From positions 62,001 through 126,000 of the forward strand of contig CAWDZA010000021.1 in assembly GCA_963806635.1 (NCBI GenBank): a stretch of DNA of 64,000 nt. Reading direction: 5' to 3'. The stretch is from CAVVEQ01 sp963806635 (lineage in GTDB: Bacteria > Chloroflexota > Anaerolineae > Anaerolineales > Anaerolineaceae). The notes below the pieces were generated by a model. That model was not told where the DNA came from. It saw nothing but the letters and a program-made list of their open reading frames with translations, and made no database searches. The position numbers and the translations under genes are program-made. Below are positions 36,487 to 45,413 of this stretch, piece after piece (within the stretch, counting starts at the first letter, position 1; each line of letters opens with the position of its first letter).

Positions 36487-38010
36487 TCAATCAAGCTTAT
36501 TCAATGATTCCCAGGGCTCTTTCATTGCTTCCAGCAGGCGTTGATATTCTGTATAGCGCGCCAGATAATGCGGAGAGTTTTGAGGATCTGGTTCGTGAAT
36601 TCTGACAACGTTCACGGCTTCATGGACGGCTTCAGGGTAGTCGCGGTAAATCCCCGCTCCTATCCCGGCGGCCAGCGCAGCACCGCGCGCGCCAATCTCG
36701 TTTCCATCCGTGATCTCAAAAGGCACCTGGATGGTATCCGCGAACATTTGAGACCAAACCTTGCTCCTCGATCCACCACCTGCCAGTCGGGCAGCATTAA
36801 TTTGGCCTCCAGCTGCTTTCAATTTCTCGATATGGCTTAAATGTCCAAAAACAACACCTTCGTAGAGCGCGCGCAACAAATGAGCCCGTGTGTGCCAGCC
36901 GGCAACACCATAGAAACCTGCACGTGCTGTCGGTTGAACATTCGACCCAAATAGAAATGGGTGGAAAATGATATTCGTGCTCCCCGGGGGAAGACTGGCA
37001 ACTTCTTCGTTGCAAACCTCGTACACTGAGATGCCACGCCGTTCCGCTTCCCGCTTCTCATCTCCGCAGCATTGATTGACAAACCACTCCAGGTTGGTGG
37101 CTGACGTGGCACTGCCTTCAATGGTAAGGAATAATCCGGGGGTGGCAAATAACGTGGTCATGAACAAAGAGGGATCCACGATTGGTTCCTCGGTAATGAC
37201 CTCGTTTATGCTCCAGCTTCCCATGACCAGGCAAGCCTGATTCACATTTATCGCCCCTGCGCCAATTGCGCTTGCGTCAACATCGAACAACCCGCCTACC
37301 ACAGGTGTCCCGGCTTTCAAGCCTGTCTCCTCAGCGGCCAAGGCGGTCACTCTGCCGGCGATTTCAGTGCTTTGTCTGAGGGGCGGCAGGGCAGCAAAAG
37401 CTTCTGCCAGGCCGTAGATCTCCATAAGATCAGAGGAATACGTTTTACCGCGGACATCCATCAGGCTGGTTGCGCTCATATCCGTGAAATCACTGGAAAT
37501 CTCGCCTGTCAGGCGGTACTTGATGTAATCCTTGACCAACAAAATTGAGCCAAGTCGCTCATAATTTTCCGGCTCATATTGTTTAAGCCAGGCGAGTAAT
37601 GCATTCGGCTGTGCAGGCCAGAAAGATTGGATCGTATAGGGGAATGCCTTCGCGTGGATATTATCCCGGTTCCATTGCGCAACGATATCCGCTGCACGCG
37701 AGTCCATGGATTGTATGCCGTTCCGGAGCGGCTCTCCCTTTTTATCCAGCAGATAAACACCGTTTCCATGACCGGTGTTGCCAATCCCTACAATTTCTTC
37801 AGGTTTGACTCCCGATTTGTGAAGCACATCCCCAATTGCGCAGGCAGTGCTTTGCCATAACATCTCCATGTCGCGTTCCGTCCACCCCGATTGAGGATAT
37901 TCCGTATCCGCGCTGCAGCTCGCCGTTGCGATTTCCTTTCCATGAAAATCAAAAATAGCAGCTTTTGAAACTGTACTGCCATTGTCGATACCTAAAAGGA
38001 ATTTACCCAT
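36487..38010 (-). CDS. FGGY carbohydrate kinase, LyxK/SgbK-like (L-xylulose or 3-keto-L-gulonate kinase)
   Basis: 507 residues. FGGY features: the N-terminal GIDNGSTVSKAAIFD phosphate motif, GTPVVGGLFDVDASAIGAG in domain 2, NLEWFVNQ, and RLAGGGSRSKVWSQMFAD with the ATP loop. Throughout it resembles E. coli LyxK (WxERDMxxLWQ, LLAWLKQYEPENYERLGS, AHLLRALYEGVVFGHLSH). That family phosphorylates L-xylulose or 3-keto-L-gulonate. The locus also encodes the next three enzymes of this route, so a product of 3-keto-L-gulonate 6-phosphate is the likeliest reading. Start GTACGTTATG follows the remnant of an aldolase gene. Confidence 0.9.
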   Translation of the reverse strand: MGKFLLGIDNGSTVSKAAIFDFHGKEIATASCSADTEYPQSGWTERDMEMLWQSTACAIGDVLHKSGVKPEEIVGIGNTGHGNGVYLLDKKGEPLRNGIQSMDSRAADIVAQWNRDNIHAKAFPYTIQSFWPAQPNALLAWLKQYEPENYERLGSILLVKDYIKYRLTGEISSDFTDMSATSLMDVRGKTYSSDLMEIYGLAEAFAALPPLRQSTEIAGRVTALAAEETGLKAGTPVVGGLFDVDASAIGAGAINVNQACLVMGSWSINEVITEEPIVDPSLFMTTLFATPGLFLTIEGSATSATNLEWFVNQCCGDEKREAERRGISVYEVCNEEVASLPPGSTNIIFHPFLFGSNVQPTARAGFYGVAGWHTRAHLLRALYEGVVFGHLSHIEKLKAAGGQINAARLAGGGSRSKVWSQMFADTIQVPFEITDGNEIGARGAALAAGIGAGIYRDYPEAVHEAVNVVRIHEPDPQNSPHYLARYTEYQRLLEAMKEPWESLNKLD

Positions 38011-38022
38011 AACGTACCTCTA

Positions 38023-38204
38023 TTAATAAAGTCTCTTGTACTGGCTGGCTTTGTCAATCGAGCCAAACAACTTGTTCTCTTTTCGGTAATTGCGCCATCC
38101 ACGATCGCTCGCGTGATTTCGTGGTTGCAGGTATCAAAAGCGCCTACCGCCCAGCCTTGCCCCGTGCAAGGAAATAATAATTCTGCCAGCGTTAGGAACT
38201 TCAT
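38023..38204 (-). pseudogene. Internally deleted class II fructose/tagatose-bisphosphate aldolase remnant
   Basis: The N-terminal 43 codons from ATG 38204 read MKFLTLAELLF...GWAVGAFDTCNHEITRAIVDGA, the start of class II FBP/TBP aldolases. Soon after, in another frame, comes KLFGSIDKASQYKRLY with stop at 38025-38023, which resembles the conserved C-terminus (KLFGSxxKA). Some 200 or more codons of the middle are missing. The upper part lies between the SMP-30 gene and the kinase, in the same direction, so the ancestral locus probably had an intact aldolase there. No functional product is expected. Confidence 0.7.
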
Positions 38205-38232
38205 AATATCTCCATAAAAAGGATATTAGCTG

Positions 38233-39111
38233 CTATCCCGCAAATGCAGGTTCAACCAATCCTTTGACCCCTGTTTCGACGTAAAACAAGTCGCCAGCCC
38301 AGGGTTGCGCTTTGCGATCATCGTCCGTAAAACCCCAGCAGGAAGTAGTCACATACAATACGTCCAGTTCCTTGCCGCCAAAAGCCAGGGAGATGACATT
38401 TTGAACTGGAAAACGGATCTGACGTTCAATTTTGCCATCCGGATCGTAGCGGGTAAGTTTCCAGCCACCCTGATGTGCGTTCCAGATAAAGCCTTCTGCA
38501 TCCACGATCAACCCGTCCGGCTGCCCTTCTTCCTTTGGAATGCTGGCAAAAATGCGCCGATTGCTAGTGGTCCCGCTTGCCAGGTCGTAATCCAAAGCAA
38601 TGATCTCCCATTTGCGCTGGTCTGCCACGTATACTGTGCGGCTATCTAAACTAAACCCTATCCCATTCGCAGTGGCATAACCCGCGTCAAGTTCATGGTA
38701 GGAGCCATCCGGGTCCAAGCGGCAGAGCATTCCTTCCGGCAGGAATGGGTCCTGCATATTAACAGTTCCCACCAGCAGTCGCCCCCTCTGATCGACTGCT
38801 GCATCATTAAAAATGATCTCCGGTCTGGATGGATTCGCCCGCCCATGGATAGGTTTATATTCATTGGTTTTCGGTTCCCAGCCATAGATCCCATCCTGGG
38901 CAATGGCGACCCAGCCACCCGAGGCTCGCCGCGCCAGAGACGTGACCGGGACAGACGTTGGATAAGTTGAAAATTCTCCAGTACCCGGTAATAACCGGCA
39001 AGTTGGCAGCCCACCCCAATCAACCCAATATAGGGCATTCTCGACTGGTTCCCAGATCGGGGTTTCTCCTAACCGATTTTGAACAGATACAAGCTGCTTT
39101 GGTTCGTTCAT
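38233..39111 (-). CDS. SMP-30/gluconolactonase/LRE-family protein
   Basis: About 292 residues from ATG 39111, with AAGGAG upstream. The six-bladed beta-propeller pattern is visible: LGETPIWEPVENALYWVDW near the N-terminus (metal-binding Glu), IIFNDAAVDQRGRLLVGTV, YATANGIGFSLDSRTVYVAD and PDGLIVDAEGFIWNAHQGGW (metal-binding Asp and Asn). Family members hydrolyse aldonolactones, including L-gulono-1,4-lactone, which would fit this locus. The start codon overlaps the end of no other gene; the kinase stop lies 18 nt upstream. Cytoplasmic (no signal peptide). Confidence 0.88.
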   Translation of the reverse strand: MNEPKQLVSVQNRLGETPIWEPVENALYWVDWGGLPTCRLLPGTGEFSTYPTSVPVTSLARRASGGWVAIAQDGIYGWEPKTNEYKPIHGRANPSRPEIIFNDAAVDQRGRLLVGTVNMQDPFLPEGMLCRLDPDGSYHELDAGYATANGIGFSLDSRTVYVADQRKWEIIALDYDLASGTTSNRRIFASIPKEEGQPDGLIVDAEGFIWNAHQGGWKLTRYDPDGKIERQIRFPVQNVISLAFGGKELDVLYVTTSCWGFTDDDRKAQPWAGDLFYVETGVKGLVEPAFAG

Positions 39112-39128
39112 CTCGCGGGCTCCTTGAA

Positions 39129-40676
39129 TTAGACTCTGAATTGATCGTAAAGAAGGTGACTGACCGGTTTTAGCGCCGGATAAAGCTGTTTGTAGATTTT
39201 GAACCATTCAGCATACCTGGGAGCCAGCTTGGAATCTGGCTGATACGTCTTCCCATGTTTATATACTCTCTCATAAGCATCCTGCTCGTCCTTGTACAGA
39301 CCTACACCAATTCCGGCCAGGAGAGCTGCCCCCAAGGGCGTGGCTTCCTCAACCTCCGGAACATCGATAGGTAAACCGGTAACATCTGCCTTGTTTTGCA
39401 TCCAGAAGGAATTGCGGGTTGCACCGCCGACCACAACCAGGCGGTCTGCCCCAATTCCGGTTCCATCCTTAAGTGAGGACATGATATCCAAAACCTGATA
39501 GTCCAGCCCTTCAATGACCGCACGTAACATATCCCCACTCTGGATGAAATTGCTTAATCCAACAAATGCCCCCAACGAACGCGAATCCACCACCGGGCAG
39601 CCTGCGGCAGACATATGCGGCAGAAACATGACACCCCTTGCGCCAGCGGGTGAAGAGGAAGCTTCTGCCATTAGGTAATCCCAATCCACACCCCCTTCCC
39701 TTTCTGCCAGTTGCGCTGCCTTATAACCATATTCCTTTCGGTACCATTCAAGCATATCCGCAGCTACCGCACCACCCCAAATGGCGTAAGTATCGCGGGC
39801 GACGTGCGTCTCAACAGTCACACCCAACCTTTGGACCTCCGGAGTTAAAATCGGAGCTGGGATGGTTGCCAAAACAATCTCCCAGGTGCCCGTCACATCC
39901 AGGACTACCCCAGGTTTGAACGCGCCGACCGGCAAGGCGCTGCATAAATAATCATGCCCGCCCAGAACGACCGGCGTCCCCGTCGGCAACCCTGTTGCCT
40001 GCGAAGCTTTTTCTGTCACCTCACCGAGGAAAGTGCCACTGGGATATGCATCGCACAGCAAACGCCGATCAATATTTGCCTGGGTGAGGATATCCACAGA
40101 CCAATCGCGTTTCTGCTGATCAAATAACAAAGTGCAGGACGCCATGGTAAAGTCTGTTGCCATTCGCCCGCACAACATATAGTTAAGGAAATCTTCGATC
40201 AACAACCATTTCTCTGTGCGCGAAAGGATATCCGGCTCATGTTCTGCCATCCATAATAATCGCAGGGCTGTGCTGAACCGCCAGAGAGTATTGCCCCCCG
40301 AACGGAAAGTGTTTTCCGCGCCAATCTTATTCTCCCACCACTGAAGTTGAGGTTCGGTGCGGGGATCATGCCAGCTGATAAAGGGATAGAGCCAGTTCCC
40401 TTTTTCATCAACAGGTACTCCGTCCATACCCATACCTGTGACCGCAACCGCTTTAATTCGGTGCGGATCGTCCAGCCGTGCAATAGCCGCCTTCATGGCA
40501 GCTGCGGTTCCCCCCCAAATTTGCTCAGGTTGCCAAACGGTCCATTCCGGGTGGTCGGGGTAAGGATTATACCGTTCCGTTGGCTGCGTTCCGCAAGAAA
40601 CGACGTTACCTTCCAGATCGTAAATTATGCATTTTAAACTCGTCGAACCCAAGTCGATCCCCGCGAGGTAATCCAT
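39129..40676 (-). CDS. FGGY-family carbohydrate kinase (second kinase)
   Basis: 515 residues. FGGY signatures: GIDLGSTSLKCIIYD at the N-terminus, GTPVVLGGHDYLCSALPVGAFKPGVVLDVTGTWE in domain 2, and DRLVVVGGATRNSFWMQNKADVTGLPIDVPEVEEATPLGAAL at the C-terminus. It is distinct from the LyxK-like kinase and more like the xylulokinase/fuculokinase branch, so it may phosphorylate the final or an alternative ketose in the locus. It follows the HAD phosphatase gene by 53 nt and precedes the SMP-30 gene by 17 nt. Substrate undetermined. Confidence 0.88.
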   Translation of the reverse strand: MDYLAGIDLGSTSLKCIIYDLEGNVVSCGTQPTERYNPYPDHPEWTVWQPEQIWGGTAAAMKAAIARLDDPHRIKAVAVTGMGMDGVPVDEKGNWLYPFISWHDPRTEPQLQWWENKIGAENTFRSGGNTLWRFSTALRLLWMAEHEPDILSRTEKWLLIEDFLNYMLCGRMATDFTMASCTLLFDQQKRDWSVDILTQANIDRRLLCDAYPSGTFLGEVTEKASQATGLPTGTPVVLGGHDYLCSALPVGAFKPGVVLDVTGTWEIVLATIPAPILTPEVQRLGVTVETHVARDTYAIWGGAVAADMLEWYRKEYGYKAAQLAEREGGVDWDYLMAEASSSPAGARGVMFLPHMSAAGCPVVDSRSLGAFVGLSNFIQSGDMLRAVIEGLDYQVLDIMSSLKDGTGIGADRLVVVGGATRNSFWMQNKADVTGLPIDVPEVEEATPLGAALLAGIGVGLYKDEQDAYERVYKHGKTYQPDSKLAPRYAEWFKIYKQLYPALKPVSHLLYDQFRV

Positions 40677-40729
40677 GATTTTCTCCTGGAGTTCCTTTCA
40701 AGAAAATCGAAATAATAAAAGCCAGTTCA

Positions 40730-41518
40730 TCAGATTTCTCGTTTCCAGGCTTCCAACAGATCTGCGATATCCTCGAAGATCATATCCGTATCAGCCGCCT
40801 CCGCTTCAGCGCGATCAGAAGAACCGGAAAGGACACAGATGGTGGTGAGACCGGCTCTTTTTCCTCCAACTATGTCCGTATCCACCCGGTCACCGATGGC
40901 CGCAGTCGTCTCTAGGTTGGAGCCCATCTGCTCCATGGCTAATTGATACATGGTTGGTTCCGGCTTGCCGATCGCCTGGGGTTTGACACCGGAAGCGGTT
41001 TCAAGCGCGGCGATCATGCTTCCAGTGCCAGGGATCAATCCTTCTTCAGAAGGACTGGTTGGATCAAGGTTGGTAGCGATGAAACGTGCACCTCCCCTGA
41101 TTAAAAGAGTGGCTTTCTTGAGTTTTTCATAAGTTACACCCCGGTCCATGCTGGCAACAACCAGTTGAACATCTTCATCTGCCAAAACAAAGCCTTCTTC
41201 CTCCATAGCTTGTTTGAGAGACGGCATGCCAAACACATGCACACGAGTCCCTCGGGGATATTCCCTGGCCAAGTAACGTGCCGTTGCCTGTCCTGAAACC
41301 AGGATCTCCGCAGGCGAAACCACCACGCCCATACCCTTCAGTTTGTCGGTATACTCCTGAGGGGTGCGGGTTGAGTTGTTCGTTGCCAGGATAAATTCAA
41401 TGCGGCGCTCGCGCATGAACGCAAAGAACTCAATCAGCCGCGGCATGGGTCGGTCACCCCGGTAAAGAACACCGTCCATATCGATTATGAGATGTGTGAT
41501 GTCAGCCAAGGAAGGCAT
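40730..41518 (-). CDS. HAD-IIA family sugar-phosphate phosphatase (NagD/AraL-like)
   Basis: 262 residues. HAD motif I DMDGVLYRG (DxDG), motif II LATNNST, lysine near KPEPTMYQLA, and motif III GDRVDTDIVGGKRAG. The cap domain is of class IIA. AraL in the Bacillus arabinose operon is a similar gene within a sugar locus and is thought to remove excess sugar phosphates. Here it probably detoxifies phosphorylated intermediates. Cytoplasmic. ATG 41518 has a TTCTCCTG spacing, with AGGAG upstream on the coding strand. Confidence 0.88.
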   Translation of the reverse strand: MPSLADITHLIIDMDGVLYRGDRPMPRLIEFFAFMRERRIEFILATNNSTRTPQEYTDKLKGMGVVVSPAEILVSGQATARYLAREYPRGTRVHVFGMPSLKQAMEEEGFVLADEDVQLVVASMDRGVTYEKLKKATLLIRGGARFIATNLDPTSPSEEGLIPGTGSMIAALETASGVKPQAIGKPEPTMYQLAMEQMGSNLETTAAIGDRVDTDIVGGKRAGLTTICVLSGSSDRAEAEAADTDMIFEDIADLLEAWKREI

Positions 41519-41649
41519 TCTTTTCTCCTGAATTCGCTTTCAACAAAATAATGGGGGCGCCAAAGGGTACTTTCCAAGCAGGTTATCGCCCATTTCCTCG
41601 TCAAATGGATGTTTCAAATTAACGATTATTTAAAAATCTACACTGCCAT

Positions 41650-42294
41650 TTATTTTTGGCCGTAATCATTTCTGTACATTTTTTCCGTTATAGAAATCTG
41701 CTCCTGGGTGAGCCGGATCGGCTCTCCACGCGTCATTGCCAGGTGCATGATCTTGGCAATTTCCTCAACTTCAACAGCCATTTTAGTGGCTTGCTGCGGC
41801 GAGGATCCAATCGTAAAGACGCCATGGTTCTGCATAAGGATGACAAGAGATTGACCAATCTTGTCGATGATCTCCTGGCCGATCTCTGCCCCACCAATCA
41901 GGGCAAATCCTCCGATCGGGACTTCACCCCCAAGCATTGCTGAAGTCGTCAGGCAGGCTGGGATGGGCTGTCCCAGAACAGCAAAACTTGTCGCGTAAGG
42001 TGAATGGGTGTGAACCATCCCGAAAACGTCCGGTCGGCGCTGGTAAACATATAAATGGGTATCCGTGTCAACAGATGGCTTGAGGTTCCCCTCAACAACC
42101 CGCCCATCTTTATCAACGACGACCATTAGTTCAGGCTTCAATTCTTCAAAGCTATATCCGCTGGGTTTGATGACTACCAAACCGCTTTCTCTGTCGCGGC
42201 CGCTCACGTTACCGCTCGTCATTTTTACGAGGCCATTCCTTGGGAGTTCCAGATTACATTTACATACAATTTCGCGAAGCGGTTCCAATAACAT
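41650..42294 (-). CDS. ulaF: L-ribulose-5-phosphate 4-epimerase (AraD/UlaF/SgbE type), class II aldolase fold
   Basis: 214 residues from ATG 42294, preceded by TTGGAGAACAACC; a longer frame upstream overlaps the regulator gene. TSGNVSGRD and KPSGYSFEELKPELMVVV, then KPSVDTDTHLYVYQRRPDVFGMVHTHSPYAT contain the metal-binding HTH; NHGVFTIGSS follows and the chain ends YGQK, as in AraD. The enzyme interconverts L-ribulose 5-phosphate and D-xylulose 5-phosphate, the last step of the route that UlaE and the decarboxylase set up. It follows the SorC gene by 16 nt. Aldolase activity (fuculose type) is a less likely alternative. Confidence 0.88.
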   Translation of the reverse strand: MLLEPLREIVCKCNLELPRNGLVKMTSGNVSGRDRESGLVVIKPSGYSFEELKPELMVVVDKDGRVVEGNLKPSVDTDTHLYVYQRRPDVFGMVHTHSPYATSFAVLGQPIPACLTTSAMLGGEVPIGGFALIGGAEIGQEIIDKIGQSLVILMQNHGVFTIGSSPQQATKMAVEVEEIAKIMHLAMTRGEPIRLTQEQISITEKMYRNDYGQK

Positions 42295-42310
42295 GGTTGT
42301 TCTCCAAAAT

Positions 42311-43285
42311 CTAGGGGTTTTTCTGAAAATTCTTGGTAAAGATTCCAAGCACACCTTCAGCGGCTTCTTCATCAGTGATTAAAACATGCAGATAACCGCC
42401 TCGAAGCGCGCCGTAAAGAGGCATTGCTTTTTCTTCTGAAGCTGCGACTCCGATTCGAAGGGGAATTTTCCGAATTTCATCCAGGTCCAACCCAATCACC
42501 CGATCTGCGAATTCCTTACCGCAGGGTTCTCCATCGATGTTGTAAACAAACGAACCAATTTCACCAACACCACCGCAACCCTCGATGATCTCTTTCATCT
42601 CCTGAGGAGTGAGGGCTGTAAAATCTATGAACCGCGAGGTCACTGGATCTAGGGTGCCAATCCCGAGGAGGGCGATGGTAGCGTTACGGCCAATATCCAG
42701 AATCTTTTTAACAGGTTCAATGGAGCGAAGGATCTCGCAATGTTCTCGCGATTCCACAAATGCCGGTGCGTGAAGCTTGTAAGATTTCCCCCCAAGGCGG
42801 TCGCTCATGAGGATGGATAAGTAATTCAGATCAGATTCCAGGTTGCCCTGGATCGATCCAAGAATTGGCACGATTTCAACCTGGTAAGCGTGGCTCGCAT
42901 CTATTGACTGAATAACAGCCTGGACGGTTGTTCCGGGCGAGATGGCGATAATATCCCCATCGTGGATATGTTCCAGTAGATAATTCGCAGCAGCGCTGCC
43001 AACCGCGTTCAAGCTCTGAGTGCTTGATGGCCCTTCGTTTGGAATAACAATGACTTCCTGCAACCCAAAGATAGCTTTTAAGCGGTTTTCGAGTTCATAC
43101 AGATGCTGAAGTGGGGTGCGGACCACAAATTCGATATACCCCAATTCGCGTGCTTGCTGAAGGAGACGGTTTACCTTCGGCACAGACAAATGCAACTGTT
43201 CGGCAATTTTTGATTGAGTTAATTGCTCCACATAATATAAATTCAATATTATGGTTATCAAACGAATCTTATCTTGTGTAGGCAT
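42311..43285 (-). CDS. SorC-family sugar-responsive transcriptional regulator
   Basis: 324 residues. The N-terminal HTH (LTQSKIAEQLHLSVPKVNRLLQQARELGYIEFVV, residues ~20-55) is followed by a sugar-phosphate-binding domain typical of SorC/DeoR (IIAISPGTTVQAVIQSI, IVPILGSIQGN, ALLGIGTLDP, GEIGSFVYNIDGEPCG). Members respond to phosphorylated sugars and control their catabolic genes. Here it probably regulates the sugar-acid/microcompartment genes. Direct repeats near 55119-55183 are possible targets. It is encoded in the middle of the locus. Confidence 0.9.
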   Translation of the reverse strand: MPTQDKIRLITIILNLYYVEQLTQSKIAEQLHLSVPKVNRLLQQARELGYIEFVVRTPLQHLYELENRLKAIFGLQEVIVIPNEGPSSTQSLNAVGSAAANYLLEHIHDGDIIAISPGTTVQAVIQSIDASHAYQVEIVPILGSIQGNLESDLNYLSILMSDRLGGKSYKLHAPAFVESREHCEILRSIEPVKKILDIGRNATIALLGIGTLDPVTSRFIDFTALTPQEMKEIIEGCGGVGEIGSFVYNIDGEPCGKEFADRVIGLDLDEIRKIPLRIGVAASEEKAMPLYGALRGGYLHVLITDEEAAEGVLGIFTKNFQKNP

Positions 43286-43421
43286 GATTTACCTATCCAT
43301 CAATATGGGCGTATGGTTTTTCCCGCACTTTTTCGAGTGAACCATACAATAAAAGCCTACAACCCTCAACTGATTCATTTTGATGCCACCCCTTGTTTCC
43401 GATAAGCATATCCGGCTATTT

Positions 43422-44354
43422 TCATTTCACGCCACTCAGTGCATTGTCGTCCGTGAAGATTGATTTTGTAACCTGAGAATTTGCAATCATGGGTGTAAAA
43501 GAACGCTGCGGAGCCCAGGTTTGAGCAGCCACCAGATCGGCGATGAACTTGCGGGCGGCTATGGCCGCACACATGGGATCTTCATTTGTATTCATTTTTC
43601 CCCACATCTCAACGCCTAACAATCCCCAAAATCCAATTTCAGCCAACGCCTGGAATGTTTCCTCGAAGGGAACAATCCCTTCTCCAAAAGGAATGCCGCG
43701 GATAATTTTTGGCATTGCATCTTTAACGTGCACACCTAATAAATAATTACCTGCCAGGCGCAATTCAGCCTGGGGTGAATATCCGGCTGCAGCAAGGTTG
43801 CCAATATCCGGGTATAGTTTCAACCAGGGAGAGTTGATCTCCCGGATGATCTCCAGTCCCTGGGTTATGTTTTCCACAAATGGCGTATCGAGATTCTCCA
43901 AACCCAGCATCACGCCGGACTGGCTTGCATATTGAGCGCCACGAAATAAACCCTCAACAAAATATGCTTCGGTTTCCTGGTCGCTCGTTTCATAGAACAC
44001 GTCATATGCCATTACCTGGACGACCCTCAGTCCGATATCACCCGCGAAATCGATCGCCTTATATAGGATCTCCAACCCCTTTTTGCGAATCTCCGGATCG
44101 TGGCTGCCTAGTGGATATTTTCGATGACCGCTCAGGCACATCGTCATGACTTTCACGCCGGTTTTTAAAATCGCCTGGCGTAATACATTTCGTTTGTTTA
44201 CCGGCCAATTCAACCTTGATAACCGTTCATCGCTCTCATCGATGGAGATCTCCACGAAGTCATAGCCAGCGCGACCTGCCGCTTCCAGGCGTTCTTCCCA
44301 GGAAAGCGAGGCTGGCAATGCTTTTTCGTAAAGACCAACTGGCATCACAATCAT
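43422..44354 (-). CDS. ulaE: L-ribulose-5-phosphate 3-epimerase (UlaE/SgbU type)
   Basis: 310 residues. The start VGLYEKALPASLSWEERLEAAGRAGYDFVEISIDESDERLSRLNWP is almost a match for E. coli UlaE/SgbU. MCLSGHRKYPLGS, YPDIGNLAAAG, VHVKDAMPKIIRGIPFGEGIVPFEETF and LGVEMWGKM follow (TIM-barrel metal ligands Glu, Asp, His, Glu). It converts L-xylulose 5-phosphate to L-ribulose 5-phosphate. This near-textbook match is the best single anchor for the pathway of the locus. The last ~30 residues (TWAPQRSFTP...) are extra compared with UlaE and could be a short tail of unknown function. Confidence 0.93.
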   Translation of the reverse strand: MIVMPVGLYEKALPASLSWEERLEAAGRAGYDFVEISIDESDERLSRLNWPVNKRNVLRQAILKTGVKVMTMCLSGHRKYPLGSHDPEIRKKGLEILYKAIDFAGDIGLRVVQVMAYDVFYETSDQETEAYFVEGLFRGAQYASQSGVMLGLENLDTPFVENITQGLEIIREINSPWLKLYPDIGNLAAAGYSPQAELRLAGNYLLGVHVKDAMPKIIRGIPFGEGIVPFEETFQALAEIGFWGLLGVEMWGKMNTNEDPMCAAIAARKFIADLVAAQTWAPQRSFTPMIANSQVTKSIFTDDNALSGVK

Positions 44355-44369
44355 GTTATTACCCTAAAA

Positions 44370-45407
44370 CTAAGCTTTCCCTTTATCCCGCGCCAGCTGG
44401 TAATTGATCACAACGGCTATGAGCAGCACAGTACCCATGGCAAACACCTGCCAGTAAGCTGGGATAACGGTCATTAAACCGGTTGTCACACAAATAATTA
44501 TGATCGCGCCGACCATCGTCTTTGCGACCGAACCTTCACCACCTGAGAATGCAGTACCGCCCAATAAAACTGCGATGATGCAGGAAAGCTCCATTCCATC
44601 GCCAGAAAGGGGGTCTCCAAGGGACATGTAGCTGGCACGGGCCATGCCTGCGATTGCGGCAAAGAAACCCACAATAATGTAAAGGAGCCACACAATCTTG
44701 ACCGGGTCGATCCCTGAGAGTTCCGCCGCCAAACGGTTTCCTCCGATGGCCGCAGCATATTTACCCAGGATTGTCTTTCGTTGAACGATCACTAGAATGA
44801 TAATGATAAGGACCGCGAGCCAGAAAGCTGCCGGCAGCCCCAGGAATATTTCTTTTCTTCCAAAATCGTTGATCCAGCCAGGCATTTCCCTTTCAGCAGT
44901 GCCCTTGATCGCTGATAGCCCGTCTGGGACTATTAATAAAGCGATGCCTTTGAACAGGCTCAATGTCACCAGCGTCGCAATAACAGGCGTGATGCGTAAT
45001 TTCATCACCAGATAACCATTCAAAAACCCCATGATGCATCCAGCGATCATCGTGATGATAAATGCGGGCAAAAAACTGAAACCATTAAGGATCAACCACG
45101 AGAAAACCACGGCACTTAAACTCATGGCGCTGCCGACGGACAGGTCGATATATCCCGAAATCATCAGGAGCGTGAAAGCGCCGCTTACGGTCAGAATGGG
45201 TACGGCACTGCGGAAGATATTGATCACACTATCCGGACTGAGGAAGTGCCCACGTCCGAAAAACTTGACCTGGTCCAGTTTCAGCATGCTGAAAGCGATC
45301 ACGATCAACGCCAGGACAACATAAATATAATATCGCTTGATATTCGCTCGAATGGCGTCCGAACGGTCCGACTGCCTTTGAAGTGTTTCCTTTTTTGTGT
45401 TAGCCAC
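44370..45407 (-). CDS. Sugar ABC transporter permease (RbsC family)
   Basis: 345 residues with about nine membrane helices. SGYIDLSVGSAMSLSAVVFSWLI and MGFLNGYLVMKLRITPVIATLVTLSLFKGIALLI are the RbsC/AraH signatures, and AIGGNRLAAELSGIDPVKIVWLLY and SCIIAVLLGGTAFSGGEGSVAKTMVGA make up the coupling region. Gene order is ATPase, permease, permease, then the UlaE gene. With the second permease it forms the membrane part of the importer. It follows that permease by 6 nt. Imported sugar unknown, probably a hexonate or pentose derivative. Confidence 0.92.
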   Translation of the reverse strand: MANTKKETLQRQSDRSDAIRANIKRYYIYVVLALIVIAFSMLKLDQVKFFGRGHFLSPDSVINIFRSAVPILTVSGAFTLLMISGYIDLSVGSAMSLSAVVFSWLILNGFSFLPAFIITMIAGCIMGFLNGYLVMKLRITPVIATLVTLSLFKGIALLIVPDGLSAIKGTAEREMPGWINDFGRKEIFLGLPAAFWLAVLIIIILVIVQRKTILGKYAAAIGGNRLAAELSGIDPVKIVWLLYIIVGFFAAIAGMARASYMSLGDPLSGDGMELSCIIAVLLGGTAFSGGEGSVAKTMVGAIIIICVTTGLMTVIPAYWQVFAMGTVLLIAVVINYQLARDKGKA

Positions 45408-45413
45408 GTCTTT

